From Coix lacryma-jobi var. lacryma-jobi (lineage: Eukaryota; Streptophyta; Magnoliopsida; Poales; Poaceae), in the NCBI GenBank assembly GCA_009763385.1, contig CM019831.1, forward strand, positions 90,431,845 through 90,495,844: a stretch of 64,000 nt of DNA, read 5' to 3'. Position 1 is the stretch's first letter, and each line of letters begins with the position of its first letter. Position numbers and translations under genes: made by a program. Under the pieces are notes generated by a model that searched no databases, was not told the origin of the DNA, and saw only the letters and a program-made list of their open reading frames with translations. Positions 1-11,215 of the stretch are shown here, one piece after another.

Positions 1-813
1 TTTATAGGAATAAAGCTCCAAGTAAACATCTCTTTTGAAATTCAAAATGTGACGAAGGTATGGGCTATGCAAAAAGAAAAAAAAGGTATATGAAAAAAAT
101 GGGCAAGTGCCCGAAGTAGAATTAGGGGTATATCCATACCCACCGGAAAAATTATGATATGAAAAAAATGGACAAGTGTCCAGAGTAGAATTAGGGGTAT
201 CTCCATACCCACCTAAAAAAAGAGAAGAAAAAGATAGCCCGTGTCATCTTGAGCATATGTTCTCAAAAGTTCAACAGAAGAGATGATGTTTCAAGGAGCA
301 AAATAGAATTAGGATAGCCACTAAATATTTCCACACACTTGCACATCTTGATCAAAGTATACAACTTGCATCTCCTTGGATCTGGTTTTTGACTTAGCAA
401 TATTATGTGATGCAAGTATGCCTCTCTTTTTATCCCTACCCAAAGCTCCACATAAGCCTTTTTAGATGGTAGGATGAAAAAGAAGGCAAATTCAGAATGC
501 CTTTGGTAAGGATATATACACCATTGAGTGACTTGAGAGTACCAATTGAGGAGAACTATGAGCTAAGTTTTCAATTGCAAAAAGTTACAACAAAAACTCC
601 AAGTATGCTGCATAGAAGGAAAGTGATAACTTGGTGTCTCAGCCATTCCACTTTTCAACCGCTCAAGGCGACATGGTAGACACTTTAAAATCCACAGGTA
701 CGAGGAATGACATGGAGTAATTATTATGCTAGCATCATATCTTTTTGAAGTCATGCTTCATAATCACATTTTAGTTTGCTCGAGGACGAGCAAAGAGTAA
801 GTGTGAGGGAGAT
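1..813 (+). mobile_element. 3' internal remnant of a Ty3/gypsy-type element
   Basis: This stretch has no long ORF. At its right end it carries a sequence typical of grass gypsy elements just before the 3' LTR: GCTCGAGGACGAGC at 778-791, then a purine-rich tract GTGTGAGGGAGAT at 801-813 that can act as the polypurine tract, followed directly by an LTR starting TGTTGGCAG at 814. The short reading frames in it look random. The element is cut by the window edge, so its coding part is not visible. The lineage (Tat or Athila type) is inferred from the layout only. Confidence 0.55.
88..225. repeat. Tandem duplication, period 69 bp
   Basis: Two adjacent copies start with ATATGAAAAAAATGG at 88 and again at 157. 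They share the AGTAGAATTAGGGGTAT and CCATACCCACC blocks with a few substitutions. This is a local duplication in the non-coding 3' region of the gypsy remnant. Confidence 0.85.
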
Positions 814-1357
814 TGTTGGCAGTCCTTATTGCCTATTTATAACCACCAACTCTCACATGAAATGGTGACCAAACTTACAATCAGGGCTTTTATATCTAAT
901 GAGTTCCACAAGTTTTGGTGATTCATCATTTACAGGAGGGCAGTTGCAAAAACTAATGAAAACATGATCTAGAACATACAAAATACAACGTTTACAAGCA
1001 CCTGACATGAGCCAAGGGGGACAAGGCCCAATACCAGGCAAATCAGGGCCCTGTCAGGAGGATAAAAGGCCAAAACCCCAAGCAAACAATCTTCAAATGA
1101 GCCCAAACTTGGTAGAAGTGGTCCATGCAGTCCTAGAGGTCAACAGAACAAAGATTGGGCCGAGACGGTGACTCCAGGGTGTGGCCGCACCGTTTTCGGC
1201 GCGTCTCAGGCCCATCTTTTGCAGGTCGATTCGTGCCGCCTTTGCAATGGCGGTTCCCTAGGTCGCTACCAGGTTCAACGAATCTAGATAGGTGGTTGGA
1301 GGTCGTTTTGGGCCTTCCAAATGAGGAGAGGTCCTCCACTCCCCAAGGCACCTCCAT

Positions 1358-1367
1358 TATATATAAA
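1358..1367 (+). promoter_or_regulatory. TATA box of the 814-4160 LTR
   Basis: TATATATAAA followed by GGCCCTCTCCATCATC, with CA-rich sequence about 30 bp downstream. This fits the U3/R promoter of a plant LTR. Transcription would run to the right. Confidence 0.6.
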
Positions 1368-2544
1368 GGCCCTCTCCATCATCATAGGATCATCTTCATA
1401 GAGATCATACACACCACAAGGAGTCCTCTTCACCATATTGCCAAGATGTAGTAGTAGAATAGCTCTAGTTGAGAGTGAGGGAGAGATGCTGTTGACACTT
1501 CTTAGCGTCGCTACTAAGAATAGAGTTTTAATCTATCCCCGGCAACGGCGCCAGAAATGCTTGTTGGTAAAACTAATGACTATTGGATAATTCCGCAAGC
1601 GCACAGAAATTACCGATGTAGCACTTCACCCGGGAGTATTCCAAGGTATCGTATTTATTTTATCCCAAAGGAAGCGATGACTAGAAAGACTAACAAGAAC
1701 AGGGATCCTATCTTAGATTAGCTACAACTAATGTAGAGGTGATAAACGAAGGGTAAAAGGAAGGTGATGATTTAGGATAATTAATTGAGATAATTAAAGA
1801 TAACTAGTGTAGTATAGCTAGGTGGGAGGACAACGAGTGAGAAAGGTTCCTGTGAAATTCTTAATCCGCTCCCGTATTCTAATTAATCAAATAGTAGGTA
1901 CAACTAGGATTGATTACCTTCACCTTGGTTGCCAGGGATAAACGAGAGAGTAAAGCAATAGAAGGTTGTTCACCTAACCTTGTACTCAAGCCGATATTTG
2001 GCTTATGGACGCCTTACCTTTTAAAAACTAGCCTGAGTTCACGTGAGGGGATCTAGGTAGCCAGGCAAAATCTGTCACCTTTTGCCCATGCGCCCCTACT
2101 GTCCGTGCAAGCCAGCGGCAACCAAAGATAAGTCTTAGCCTAAGCACCAAGCTTATGCTAATCCTTATTACTCTAGCTAATATACGATTAACTAAAGCAC
2201 CGTTTTACGGGCGATGATAAACAACCAAGATGTTTGTGTAAGGATCACAATCTAGTACGTAACTACTACAAGACTAACTAGAGCACTACAATACTATTGC
2301 AAGAATAATATTGCACAAAGGATAACACTTTGAAATGCAGAAGAAGAATATATATAATAAATAATTCTGGAAAGAGAAAGATACAAGAGCAATACCAGAC
2401 TCCCAGAAGACGACTCCGGAGACCCCGAGCTTTGCTCGACTCACTCTAACTCCCACACTAGACTAAAACTAGAAGGCTAACACTTGTATCTCATATGAAG
2501 TGAATCCTCTAATGAACCATGTTTTGAGAGGGTGGATGAAGCCT

Positions 2545-2554
2545 CTATTTATAG
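2545..2554 (-). promoter_or_regulatory. TATA box of the solo LTR
   Basis: On the minus strand CTATAAATAG is followed by AGGCTTCATCCACCC, a standard plant LTR core promoter directing leftward transcription. Confidence 0.6.
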
Positions 2555-2716
2555 GGGAAGGTGGAGTAGGGGCTACTCCGCACCACGTCATCGATCCGTG
2601 TTCTCCCCATCTCTCATCCCTTGGATCCACCGTCATTGTAACCGCCATGGATGGATGGTCTTGATTCCTTCACGTGTGAAACATGTGCAAACAACCGACA
2701 TTGGATGGGTTTCACC

Positions 2717-3085
2717 CTGGGGTCGGCCGACCCCAGCCAATGACAGGTGGGCCCACCACTTTGCTTCTAGAAGGTGCTGATGTCATCAGGCTGAATAGTG
2801 TAGCTAGGGCCCACCAAGGGGGGGTCGGCCGACCCCCCTATGACAGGGCTGGCCCACCAACTTGTGTCCCCTGATGTCCCCACATGTCATGGAGCATGGT
2901 GTCATATGTTGGTTGCATTTGCTTTCTTGTGTGGGCCCATGGATCCATGTGCTTCTCATCTTTCACCGTTGAATGCAAACACATTTCTAATCTGATGGTG
3001 GAAAGTAGCTCGGTGAAGCTTCACTTGGATAGTGCCACATCACCAAGCCCGAGGAGCACCCATGGTGGGGTCGGCCGACCCCACC
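2717..3085. repeat. Three copies of a perfect palindrome, core GGGGTCGGCCGACCCC
   Basis: The 16-bp core occurs at 2719-2734, 2821-2836 and 3067-3082. The first copy extends to a 20-bp and the third to a 22-bp perfect palindrome. All three lie upstream of the minus-strand TATA box, in the U3 part of the LTR, so they could be enhancer-like binding sites or hairpins. Confidence 0.9.
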
Positions 3086-4160
3086 TTGGGTGGGTCCAGG
3101 TGTCCATTTCCTTCTTATTTTGTTATACCTACAAATCAAATATTAAGAGTACAAGTGGAACCTTTTATTGATAAAACATGTCTATGTCATGTCATTCTTC
3201 TCTATTTTCGAGCCTGTTGACGATATTTTGATATGTATTTTTATGCTATAACTATCGTCAACAGATGCTCAAGTTCCGGAGGAGTCCTCGGAGGATCGGT
3301 ATAATCTTGTATCGTTTCTTTGTAAGACTCGAGTATTCAATATATTTATCTTCTCTAATTACTCGAATCGCTTACATGGTTATCTAGTTCTTACCTTATG
3401 TTTTAACTAAAGCATGGTTAGTTTAATGTTTTGCACCTTGGCATGGGATCTCCGCTCGATCGAGTGCTCTAGTTATTATATGTGGCTAGAGTAGTAATCG
3501 GTAGTATAGACGTGGTGTCTAGAATATCGGTTACCTGAGGTTGCGCCCAACCCCACAGATAGTTGTGGTAGCCCCGGGGGTGACAGCTCCGACCAGGCCT
3601 TTGTATTCCACCACGTTCAGGTTGGTGTTTCATAGAGCTTTTGGCAGCCTTCTCCCGGTTACCCCTTCCTAGTCTCTTCGAGAATCAAAAAGGAACTGTT
3701 GCTCTAAAGTGCCATGGTGTCATCGTTATGCTTGACCTTTACTTTAGTTAATCCCTTGGGTTAGATCTAGATTAGAACCACAGTAATGGAGAAGTATATA
3801 GGAACGTTGAACTCTTCCAATGACCTCCCAACTGTGCTTGTCTGCTCTTTATCTTTTTATGGAGTTCTCCGGTGTATCATCCATCTATCAATCATATATG
3901 CTACAACTTACCCCCACTTTAATCTAGTCGGTATACTAAGTTAGTAGATACATGATCGTCAATTATTAAACTCTCTACACATTGCTTCCCTGAGGATATA
4001 AATACGATACCCCAGAATACTCCTGGGTGAAAGCTACAACGATATCCGTGCGATTGCGGATTTGTCTGTATGCCTTACACATACCAACTGGCTTTCTAGC
4101 GCCGTTGCTGGGGATAGATTCAAAGTCTATTCTTGGTAGCGACGCTAAGAAGTGCCAACA

Positions 4161-5442
4161 AGCTTTCTGGCACCATTGCCGGGGACGTAATCGGCGTAAA
4201 GAATTTAATGTTTGACCTTGATATCTGCTAACCTAGTTTGTCACTAGCTTTTGTGGGTATTAAAAATAAAGAATCATCATGAGCCTAGGGTGCCCAATCT
4301 TTCTTGCACAATCAAACATTCACCCTGTCATCTCATAGGTAGATACATACTTGTATACATACTAACCCTATGCAGATAGAGAGAAGGTCACCGTCAAGAG
4401 TAATAAAAACATCATTGGTAACAGACAACTACACCACATCACTCACAATCCCATCATAGATGATGAGTGATGATGAAACGATCAAGGTATGTGAGAACCA
4501 ATAAAAGCATTTTCATTGTTATTTTGCTTTCACCACTACATGTTTGTTTATTTCATCATATCTAGTGCCTTCTTTGGGTGGCTCCTAGTCTTTGAGCTGT
4601 ATTCGGGTGCCATGCCTAGTCTAGGTAGATGACAATTTTATTGTTATCTATCTATTCGGTCGTCTTAGTCTAGCTTTGTTGTAGATGGATGTGAAATAGG
4701 ATCATCTTGGATCATATGTTGGCTTTGCCAGTTGATATGATATTGTTAGATGATCCGCGCTATGAGGAAAAAGCTAGAGCCTAGATTTTGCATGCATATC
4801 ACTCATTCGATTAGATTTTCTTTCCAAATCCATGAAATGTTTGTTTAACTTTCATTCACCTATCCCATGTGCATCTGCATTACATACAGAAAAAATGGTT
4901 CTATGATTTTATATTCCAAGTTTGAACATCCATTTAAATAAATCTCATGTTCTTCATTCACATGCCAACTTTTCTTTGCTAATATGTTTTGGTTTGGATG
5001 TTGGTCATACATCGTTTGAATTAAGCAAGGTGCTTAGTTTGGATGCAATGACCATATATCTATAGGCTTGTTAAATTAAGCATGGTGCTTAGGTTAATTT
5101 GCCTACCTAAATCAAATTGGACATGGAGTCTAGTTTGATTTTTGAACTGAAACTGCTAGTGTAGACTTTGGTAGTATGCATTGACTAACCCTGCAGAAAT
5201 TTATCAAACATCATATGGGTAAGCCATTGAGACGAATTCAAAATGGAGGTAAGTCAAGATTTAATTGGTCAACTTTGAATAAACAAAGGTTTCAAAAAAA
5301 AACATATAGCTCTGTTTGCTAACTAAATTTGAACAACAATCTTTCATTAGCTTTGAGGGAAATGTTAAACTCAATCATAAATGCTTAAAAAAACCTTTGT
5401 CCCTCGGGTATGTTTGGTGCACTGATCTTTTGCAGGGATAAG
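4161..5442. other. Non-coding gypsy leader/internal sequence
   Basis: It starts with a primer-binding-like tract directly after the LTR end and then runs as AT-rich sequence without a coding frame above chance. No RNA gene or repeat was recognised. It stops abruptly at 5442 where the minus-strand copia LTR begins. Most likely it is internal sequence of the same gypsy family, possibly non-autonomous. Confidence 0.4.
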
Positions 5443-6719
5443 TGAAAGGATCTAGAAAGTGGCCTAGAGGGGGGTGAATAGGCCTTTTTCTGAAATTTGA
5501 ATAACTTCACAGAAAACTATCAGAACGTGGAACCTCCGAGCTTGAGCGTGGAGGTTCCGGGGCATGGAGGTTCTAGAGCAGAACGTGGAACATCCGCGAA
5601 GCAGAATATACAATCGATTCACCGTGGAATATAATGAATGAAAAAACAGATCGAGTGTTATACCAGCCTTTCCAGAGTGTATGTTGAGCTATCCAAACAG
5701 TCGATTGCACCTAGAGGATGATAACTTCATAGATCGAATGCAAACCCTAGGAATCAATTCAAATCACAAGTAATAGCTGCAACAACAAACACAATCACAA
5801 GAGACACGAGGATGTATCCCGTGGTTCGGTTCGCCACAAAGGTTGACCTACATCCACGTTGTTGAGGTTAGCCACAAAGGCTATGGAGTCTCTTGCAACT
5901 CGCTCCTCTTCTCCAACCTATCACCAAGGCAATAGATTAGAGGTTTCACTAAGTCACAGAGGGTAATACAAACGTTCCAGTGCTCAGCCACAACGAAGTT
6001 TTTTTTTGCGAAAAGCCACAACGAAGTTGGGAGCTACCGGACGACCTGTAGCCACCTAGGAGCCAAGCTCCAAGAGTAACGAATGCACCAAGCGGCCAGG
6101 GGTTCACCAAGTGCCCAAGAACGAGGAGAAGGATCTTCTTCAGCTGCCTCACACTCTCTAGAGTCAACTCCCTCAAGGAATCACATAGATCTGAGCAAGG
6201 AAGATGGAGCACTGAGCTTGGGAGAGAGAGAGAGAGAAGTGTTCTGTTCCTCGGAAATGAGTGGGAGTCTAGAGTAAACCGTTGGGGGCGAAGAGGAGAG
6301 TATAAATACACCCACCGACACCCACAAAACGGTCTGAACAAAACAGACCCTGGAGCCTCCGCGTTAGACGCGGAGGTTCCGCGCGTGCCAGAACAGATCA
6401 GAATTCAGCTTGGTTGGCTATTTGTGGCTGGGATAATATGAGATGTGTATGGTGTTTTGAGCACTTGGTTCCACCCAGTCCACTATTAGTATCCCCCTTA
6501 ATAGTGCGGCTTGCCCTATAACTCAAATTAAAAATATGAAATGAATTAAACCAGCTCTTTGAGCCATTGCAAGCCATCCATGAAGTTGGGGGGTCTTCTC
6601 CTTTGATCCTTTGCACCCATGGTAAATGTTATACTGTCAAAGCACTTGTCACAGCCATTAGTCCTTTAATTATGTGGTCAACATTACCAAAACCCACTTA
6701 GAGCTTGATTGCACTTACA
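5443..6719 (-). repeat. 3' LTR of the minus-strand copia element
   Basis: On the minus strand the LTR starts TGTAAGTGCAATC directly after a purine tract (AAAAAGGAGGAGAT, at 6720-6733) and ends CTAGATCCTTTCA at 5443. It ends with the CACCCCCCTCT...TTCA type of terminus also seen in the nested copia LTR. It contains an AT box (TATAAATA on plus, 6301-6308) and a perfect 8+5+8 hairpin CCTCCGCG/CGCGGAGG at 6356-6376. The left flank is ATAAG; the partner duplication is lost with the 5' end. Confidence 0.75.
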
Positions 6720-7489
6720 ATCTCCTCCTTTTTGGTAAATGTTGACAACACAATTAAAGCTTACATTTAAATGAAAGATTGAGCTTTTGGTTGCATGAAT
6801 ACAGGTGCCCCCCCTTAATATATGCAATATTAGATTTGAATTTAAATCGATGTCCCCTCAAGACATACTTTGCATATATTAAGAGCAAATGTGTAGGTTA
6901 CATGTATTCATGCCATTGTGGGGTGCAAAAGAAACTGTGTCAAATAATATCCGTGATGCAAATGTCAGATTAATCACAGAAAGAAAACATCTTGGGTATG
7001 CAGAACGCGGAGCCTCCGGGCCGCGGAGCCTCCGTGCCTGAACACAGAGCTTCTGCGAGCTGTATACTCAGCACATTTTCAGCAGACAAACAGTAAGCAT
7101 CACACCAACCTACAATGCTAGTAGTAGAAGAATATAAAGCAGTTCATAGCATCTACTACAAGCACATAGTTCACATCCATGTCCACGACCACAAATCGCC
7201 ACACAAAGGCGAAACAAAGTTTGTTATAGACCACTAAGATAGAAGGAGAGAGTTTTAAAACAACTAAAAATGACACAACAACTCTCCCAACTGTTGTCCT
7301 ATCCAAAAGAACTGCACTACCCAAAAAGAACTGGACTGCCCAAAAGATAACATCTTTTCAAACTTTTCTTGCTTGTCCACTCCCCCTTTAACATCATTTC
7401 ATTTCAAACCCACATCATCATCTCAATCTTGTCACTCCCCCTTTGTCAACAAGTGCCAAAAAGGAAAGAACAAGATAGGTAAAAGGATC
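6720..7489 (-). other. Spacer between the extra ORF and the 3' LTR of the minus copia
   Basis: Non-coding. On the minus strand it holds several AAGGGGGAGTG purine tracts (near 7376-7386 and 7434-7442) upstream of the functional-looking polypurine tract at 6720-6733. It also has a GCGGAGCCTCCG palindrome pair at 7007-7034. Short frames here are not convincing genes. Confidence 0.6.
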
Positions 7490-9001
7490 TCACTGCTCCC
7501 TGCTCCATTCACTGCCAATGTCACTGCTATCATCATCATCTGTAGGGTCAGTCTGCTGCCTGCTGCCTGAAGAAATAGTCTCCTGACCCGACTCCTCTTC
7601 ACTTTCTGACACTACTGCCCTGCCAGCCCTGTGAGTAGTAGCAGTGAACTTTTGCGGCTTGGATTGAGCTTTCTGACGCTTAAGGATTTTCATCCTTTCA
7701 TGAAGAGTCTCCTGATCATGTGGTACCTCATCAAAATCTTCCTCATCAGTAGTATCTTCATAGGGAGGATAAACAGGTGGTGGTGGAATTTCTGTAGTCT
7801 CAAGTCCTAGCTACCTTTTCATATCATTTATATCTTTTCTTCCTTCATAGGCAGTTTGTGCAGCATATTCACACATGCAAAACTTGTTCTTGAGCAATAC
7901 TTTGAGCTCATAGCCTATGGTCTTTTGATGAGAGGAGGATGGCCGACTACTACTAGCCCTTTGTGAATATGGAGCCTTTGCTGCAGTAGAAGTGCCAGCA
8001 GCCCCAACCAATGCCTCCCAGCCTGAATGTTGCCATTGAGTCAACCTGTAGGGTCTATGCTCCACATCCTTTCTAAATTCTATGCCTGACACTCTCTCAA
8101 TGATGTACATGATGTAAGGAGCATATGGAAGATCATTTCTAGCATCATCTAGAGAGTCACTCAACTCAGTCCAAATGAACCTACTAATAGAGAAAGCATC
8201 ACTTCCTGGACCCATCCTTGCTATCAAGTTCCTTGCATACTTCCTTAGTGAGGTTGAGTCACCACCCTTTGGATCAATAGTTTCTCTCATCGGATTGTTC
8301 ATGGCATAATAGTAAGATTTTAGACCAACTATTTTCCCATCAGCTAGGTTCCTCCTTTCATAGGCAAATGCAATACTTTCAACTTTCAAGAGTCCTTCTG
8401 AATGAATGGAATCTGCATGTCGGTCACCTCTTCCAAAGCCAAGTAATCGAGCAAAAGTAGTGAAATCCACTTTATAGTGCACACCTTCAGTCATCCAGTG
8501 AAAAGTCTCATTTTCTACATCATGGAAGAATGTGGAGTGAAACTGAGCCAAAATCTCTCGATTCCAATCATATCGGAAAGCCATGATATGCTTCATTCCA
8601 TGTTTAGTTGCAACCTCCATTACCCTCCTAGAATCTGAGGTATTCATTTTCTCAATGTGATCCCAATCTATATATTTCATCTGGACTATCTTCTTCTCCT
8701 TGGCAATAACCAAAGTCTTGTAGAAATCAAACTGAAATACTGACCAAAACTTGTAATCAATGCCTTTGTCATTGAGCCAAGCATAGGGATTTGCTGTCCT
8801 AACTTTCTTGACTTGCACTCCCAAGTTGAAATAATTCTTGTGCTGCCTTTGAACTCCATTGTCATAGATTATTGGCTCTCTTCTCACTGGGGCACCTTGA
8901 TATTGAACCATATAGGATTGATCAAAGTCTAGAAACCGAGGAGGTGTATCTGGCATACCAACAACTGGTATTGATTTCCCATCTATTCCTCCATCTTCTA
9001 C
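7490..9001 (-). pseudogene. Extra post-pol ORF of the minus copia, C-terminal part
   Basis: This is the larger, downstream part of an ORF whose start lies at 21271, beyond the nested copia. It encodes about 397 residues up to a TAG at 7811-7813, then the same frame continues for another 106 residues to 7490. The tail is acidic and Ser-rich and ends in DDDDSSDIGSEW. The body is rich in aromatic residues (for example FHWMTEGVHYKVDF near 8480) and resembles in style the conserved 'plant transposon' proteins coded near gag or env positions in large plant elements. It shows no transmembrane segment, so an envelope function is not supported. The TAG could be a CAG-to-TAG change. Function unknown. 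Confidence 0.65.
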
Positions 9002-9472
9002 TGAGAACACAAGGTTGATATGTGCCCTTGTGGTTCCCTTCCTGAGTGATGAGTGATCGATCAACGAGCAACATGTCTCTTGGCTGTGTTGATGTGTAGG
9101 TGCGGAGCTCGGGCAGTGGTCGAAGGTAAGGTGAAGGACAAGTAGGGACGTGCCGTGCCGACGGACCGGGAGCGGTGAAGGGCGGACATGGAGCTTGGTC
9201 CGATGGACCGGGAGACCTGAGGACCAGCTGTGGTAGCTGGCACGTGGCGTCGATAAGCAAGAGCACATGGGGATGTGTGGTGCATCGGCCGAGTCGGGAG
9301 GAAGGTGATGGCGTCGTGACACTTGGCGGGAGGCCGAGAAGGATGGCGAATGCACTGTGCCCGGCGTGGAGGCTGGACATGCTCCAACATCGGTGCTGGA
9401 ACTTGGGGTGTGCGAACCACATCCCATCTACGACACGGGTTCGGTAGGTGAGCCTCGAAAAGCTACCCTCAA

Positions 9473-9695
9473 CGGTTTCCGAGTTTGGGCCTCAAAACTC
9501 GGGGTGGCCGGTTTCCGAGTTTGGGCCTCAAAACTCGGCATGGACGGTTTCCAGGTTTGGGCCTCAAAACCTGGGCTCGCGGGTTTCTGAGTTTGGGCCA
9601 CAAAACTCAGCCAGAGGATAGGTTTCCCGGTTTCGGCCTCAAAACCGGGGGAAGGCCCAGGTTTCCCGGTTTTGGCCTCAAAATCGGGGGGAGGT
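9473..9695. repeat. Array of six hairpin units in the 5' LTR
   Basis: Six degenerate units of about 35-45 bp, each of the form GTTTCCGAGTTTGGGCCTC followed by AAAACTCGG, so each can fold on itself (CCGAGTTT with AAACTCGG). The arms co-vary between units: GAGTTT/AAACTC, CAGGTTT/AAACCTG and CCGGTTT/AAACCGG. That supports selection or concerted change for pairing. The array lies about 250 bp upstream of the TATA position. Confidence 0.85.
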
Positions 9696-10552
9696 CCGCA
9701 AAAAGGACGGTCGACGCGTGGCGGCGTGGAGAGGCTGGCGCGGAGGCGAGGCTATCCACGAGGTAGGCGCGGCGGTCGACTGGGCGGCACGTGGCGGCAT
9801 CCTGAGGCTTGCGTCGAGGCGAAGCTAAGGGTGAGGAAGGCGCGTGGCCGTCAGATCAACCATCAGCAGAGTTGGACCGGGATACCCCTAGGGTTGGCCG
9901 CTTCGCTCTTGTATCTAGGGGTAGAAAGGGGATTATTGTTTTAGGCTCTAAATAAGAGAGGCACCCCTCCTCTCTCCCTATCCTTGCAGTCATTTGTTCC
10001 TGAGCTCTCTCTCTCTAGCCCTCTGCTTAGGTTCTAATCATACCTCGCCGCAAGCGATCCGCAAAGACGGAAATCATACCTCTGTGTATTTGGATCTTTT
10101 GAGGAAACGAGACCGTATTCTCATTGTCTCCTCGTGTGGAGGAATTTTGGCTGAAATCGAATCAATTCGCGTTTGTGTTTGTGTTCTTCGCGTTTTGGTT
10201 TTTCATCTCTTGGAGATTTGTCTCGTTCTCCCTCTCCACGAGATGATTTACGATTCCACTTGAATCAATTCGTTCTTGGTCGTGAGCTCCATCTTTCCAC
10301 TGAAGGATTTCTCCTATAACCTCACGAGTCCATAGATCGAGTCGATTTCGTGTTCGTTCTTCCTCTTTCCCCCTTTCCGGTGTTCCTCGGAGTTCTCTCG
10401 ATTGACTTGAATTGGTGCGATGATTTCTTAGGATTAGCACCCCAATACGTAGAGGAACACCTGGGAGGAGTTTGATTTAAGCCCCTTTTGATTTGGTGAA
10501 GCTTCGATCAAATTTTCCTTTTGCCCCGAGTGTTTTTGTGCTCTCTGTTCAT

Positions 10553-10913
10553 CCGCGGACAGTCCGCGCCCCTAGCTGCGGACTGTCCGGGACACGGGGC
10601 TCGGCATGGTCAGAACTGCGCAGTGCGACACTGTTCTCGATCAAGTGACCGGCGGACAGTCCGCCAGTGACCCGCGGACAGTCCGGGGTCACATCGGACG
10701 CAGCACAGGGTTGGCATCGGACGCTTGTGTGTTATTGTTCACGAGACCCGCGGACAGTCCGACGTTCAAACCGCGGACTATCCAGGACTCGAACAGGGCT
10801 GGTGCAGAACTGTCTGTTTTGGGAACTTTTGCCAGCGGACAGTCCGCACCTCTAGTGGCGGACAGTCCGGTGTTCAGCCGACAGTCCAGGACCCTTACCC
10901 CGGACAGTCCGCG
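10553..10913. repeat. Ten copies of a CGGACAGTCCG-type palindrome in the 5' LTR leader
   Basis: The motif GCGGACAGTCCG or its GCGGACTGTCCG variant occurs ten times in 360 bp, with two degenerate copies. It lies downstream of the TATA position, so it would be in the transcribed R/U5 leader. Each copy is a self-complementary site. The array is repeated at 20416-20776 in the other LTR. Confidence 0.9.
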
Positions 10914-11154
10914 AAACGGCTGTTTGTGCTGTTTTGTTACTTGACCTTTGCAGTTGGGTTTGAGGTTTCTTCGGAGGTTCCGCTGTACCACTAGGGCATC
11001 TCCTAGGGTATCCACCTACTCGTAGGTCGTGAACTCTCCGGTTGTTTCGAGTCTTCGTTTTTGGGTGACTTTCTAGGACAAAGGTCATACTATTCATGAG
11101 TTGAATTGGAGGCTCCCATTCACCCCCCTCTGGTCGCTAATCCGGTCCTTCAAT

Positions 11155-11168
11155 TGGTATCGGAGTAG
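11155..11168 (+). other. Primer-binding site of the 12 kb copia
   Basis: TGGTATCGGAGTAG lies three bases after the LTR end. It is a near match to the initiator tRNA-Met complement TGGTATCAGAGC used by most plant copia elements. Confidence 0.85.
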
Positions 11169-11215
11169 GTTAAGGATCTTCTCTACCTTAATCGGTTTCG
11201 GATCCTAAGGGTGAC

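Larger units (their letters stand above)
1490..3263 (-). mobile_element. Solo LTR (minus), TSD GATGC
   Basis: The element starts TGTTGACACTT and ends ATCGTCAACA, and is flanked on both sides by GATGC (1485-1489 and 3264-3268). Read on the minus strand it starts TGTTGACGATAG and ends AAGTGTCAACA. The minus-strand promoter is CTATAAATAG at 2545-2554. No internal region is present, so this is a solo LTR left by recombination. Its 3' terminal 75 bp closely match the end of the LTR it sits in, including a TGGCGCCGTTGCCGGGGA tract that lies inside the LTR here. It therefore inserted into a member of a sister family. Confidence 0.9.
814..4160 (+). mobile_element. LTR of a gypsy-type element, split by a nested solo LTR
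   Basis: The LTR begins TGTTGGCA at 814 and ends TGCCAACA at 4160, a perfect 8-bp terminal inverted repeat with TG...CA ends. The real LTR is 814-1489 joined to 3269-4160, about 1.57 kb; the middle is a later insertion with a GATGC duplication. It has a TATA box at 1358-1367. A purine tract precedes it and a primer-binding-like sequence (TGGCACCATTGCCGGGGACG) follows at 4168-4187. It therefore looks like a 3' LTR from the left and a 5' LTR from the right. No target-site duplication flanks it. Confidence 0.75.
9002..11152 (+). repeat. 5' LTR of the 12 kb copia element
   Basis: 2151 bp, starting TGAGAACACAAGG and ending GGTCCTTCA. The core promoter reads TCTAAATA at 9947-9954 where the 3' LTR has TATAAATA, so this copy's TATA box is damaged. 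It carries a hairpin array and a palindrome array. A hand count over the first 300 bp finds about nine differences from the 3' LTR, i.e. about 3%. Confidence 0.95.

Noticed and set aside
1155..1451. 98-residue plus-strand frame in the first LTR
   Set aside because: It spans the U3/R promoter and TATA box of the LTR and has no similarity to a known protein.
8922..9422. Minus-strand frames of 119-166 residues, and the start of the 538-residue frame reaching 9427
   Set aside because: These lie in the copia LTR and recur at 18828-19291 in the other LTR. The part of the long frame right of 9001 is an accidental fusion created by the insertion.
9473..10913. Regular repeats that could suggest a CRISPR array
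   Set aside because: Repeats are short, degenerate, unevenly spaced, lack unique spacers of constant length and lie inside plant LTRs.
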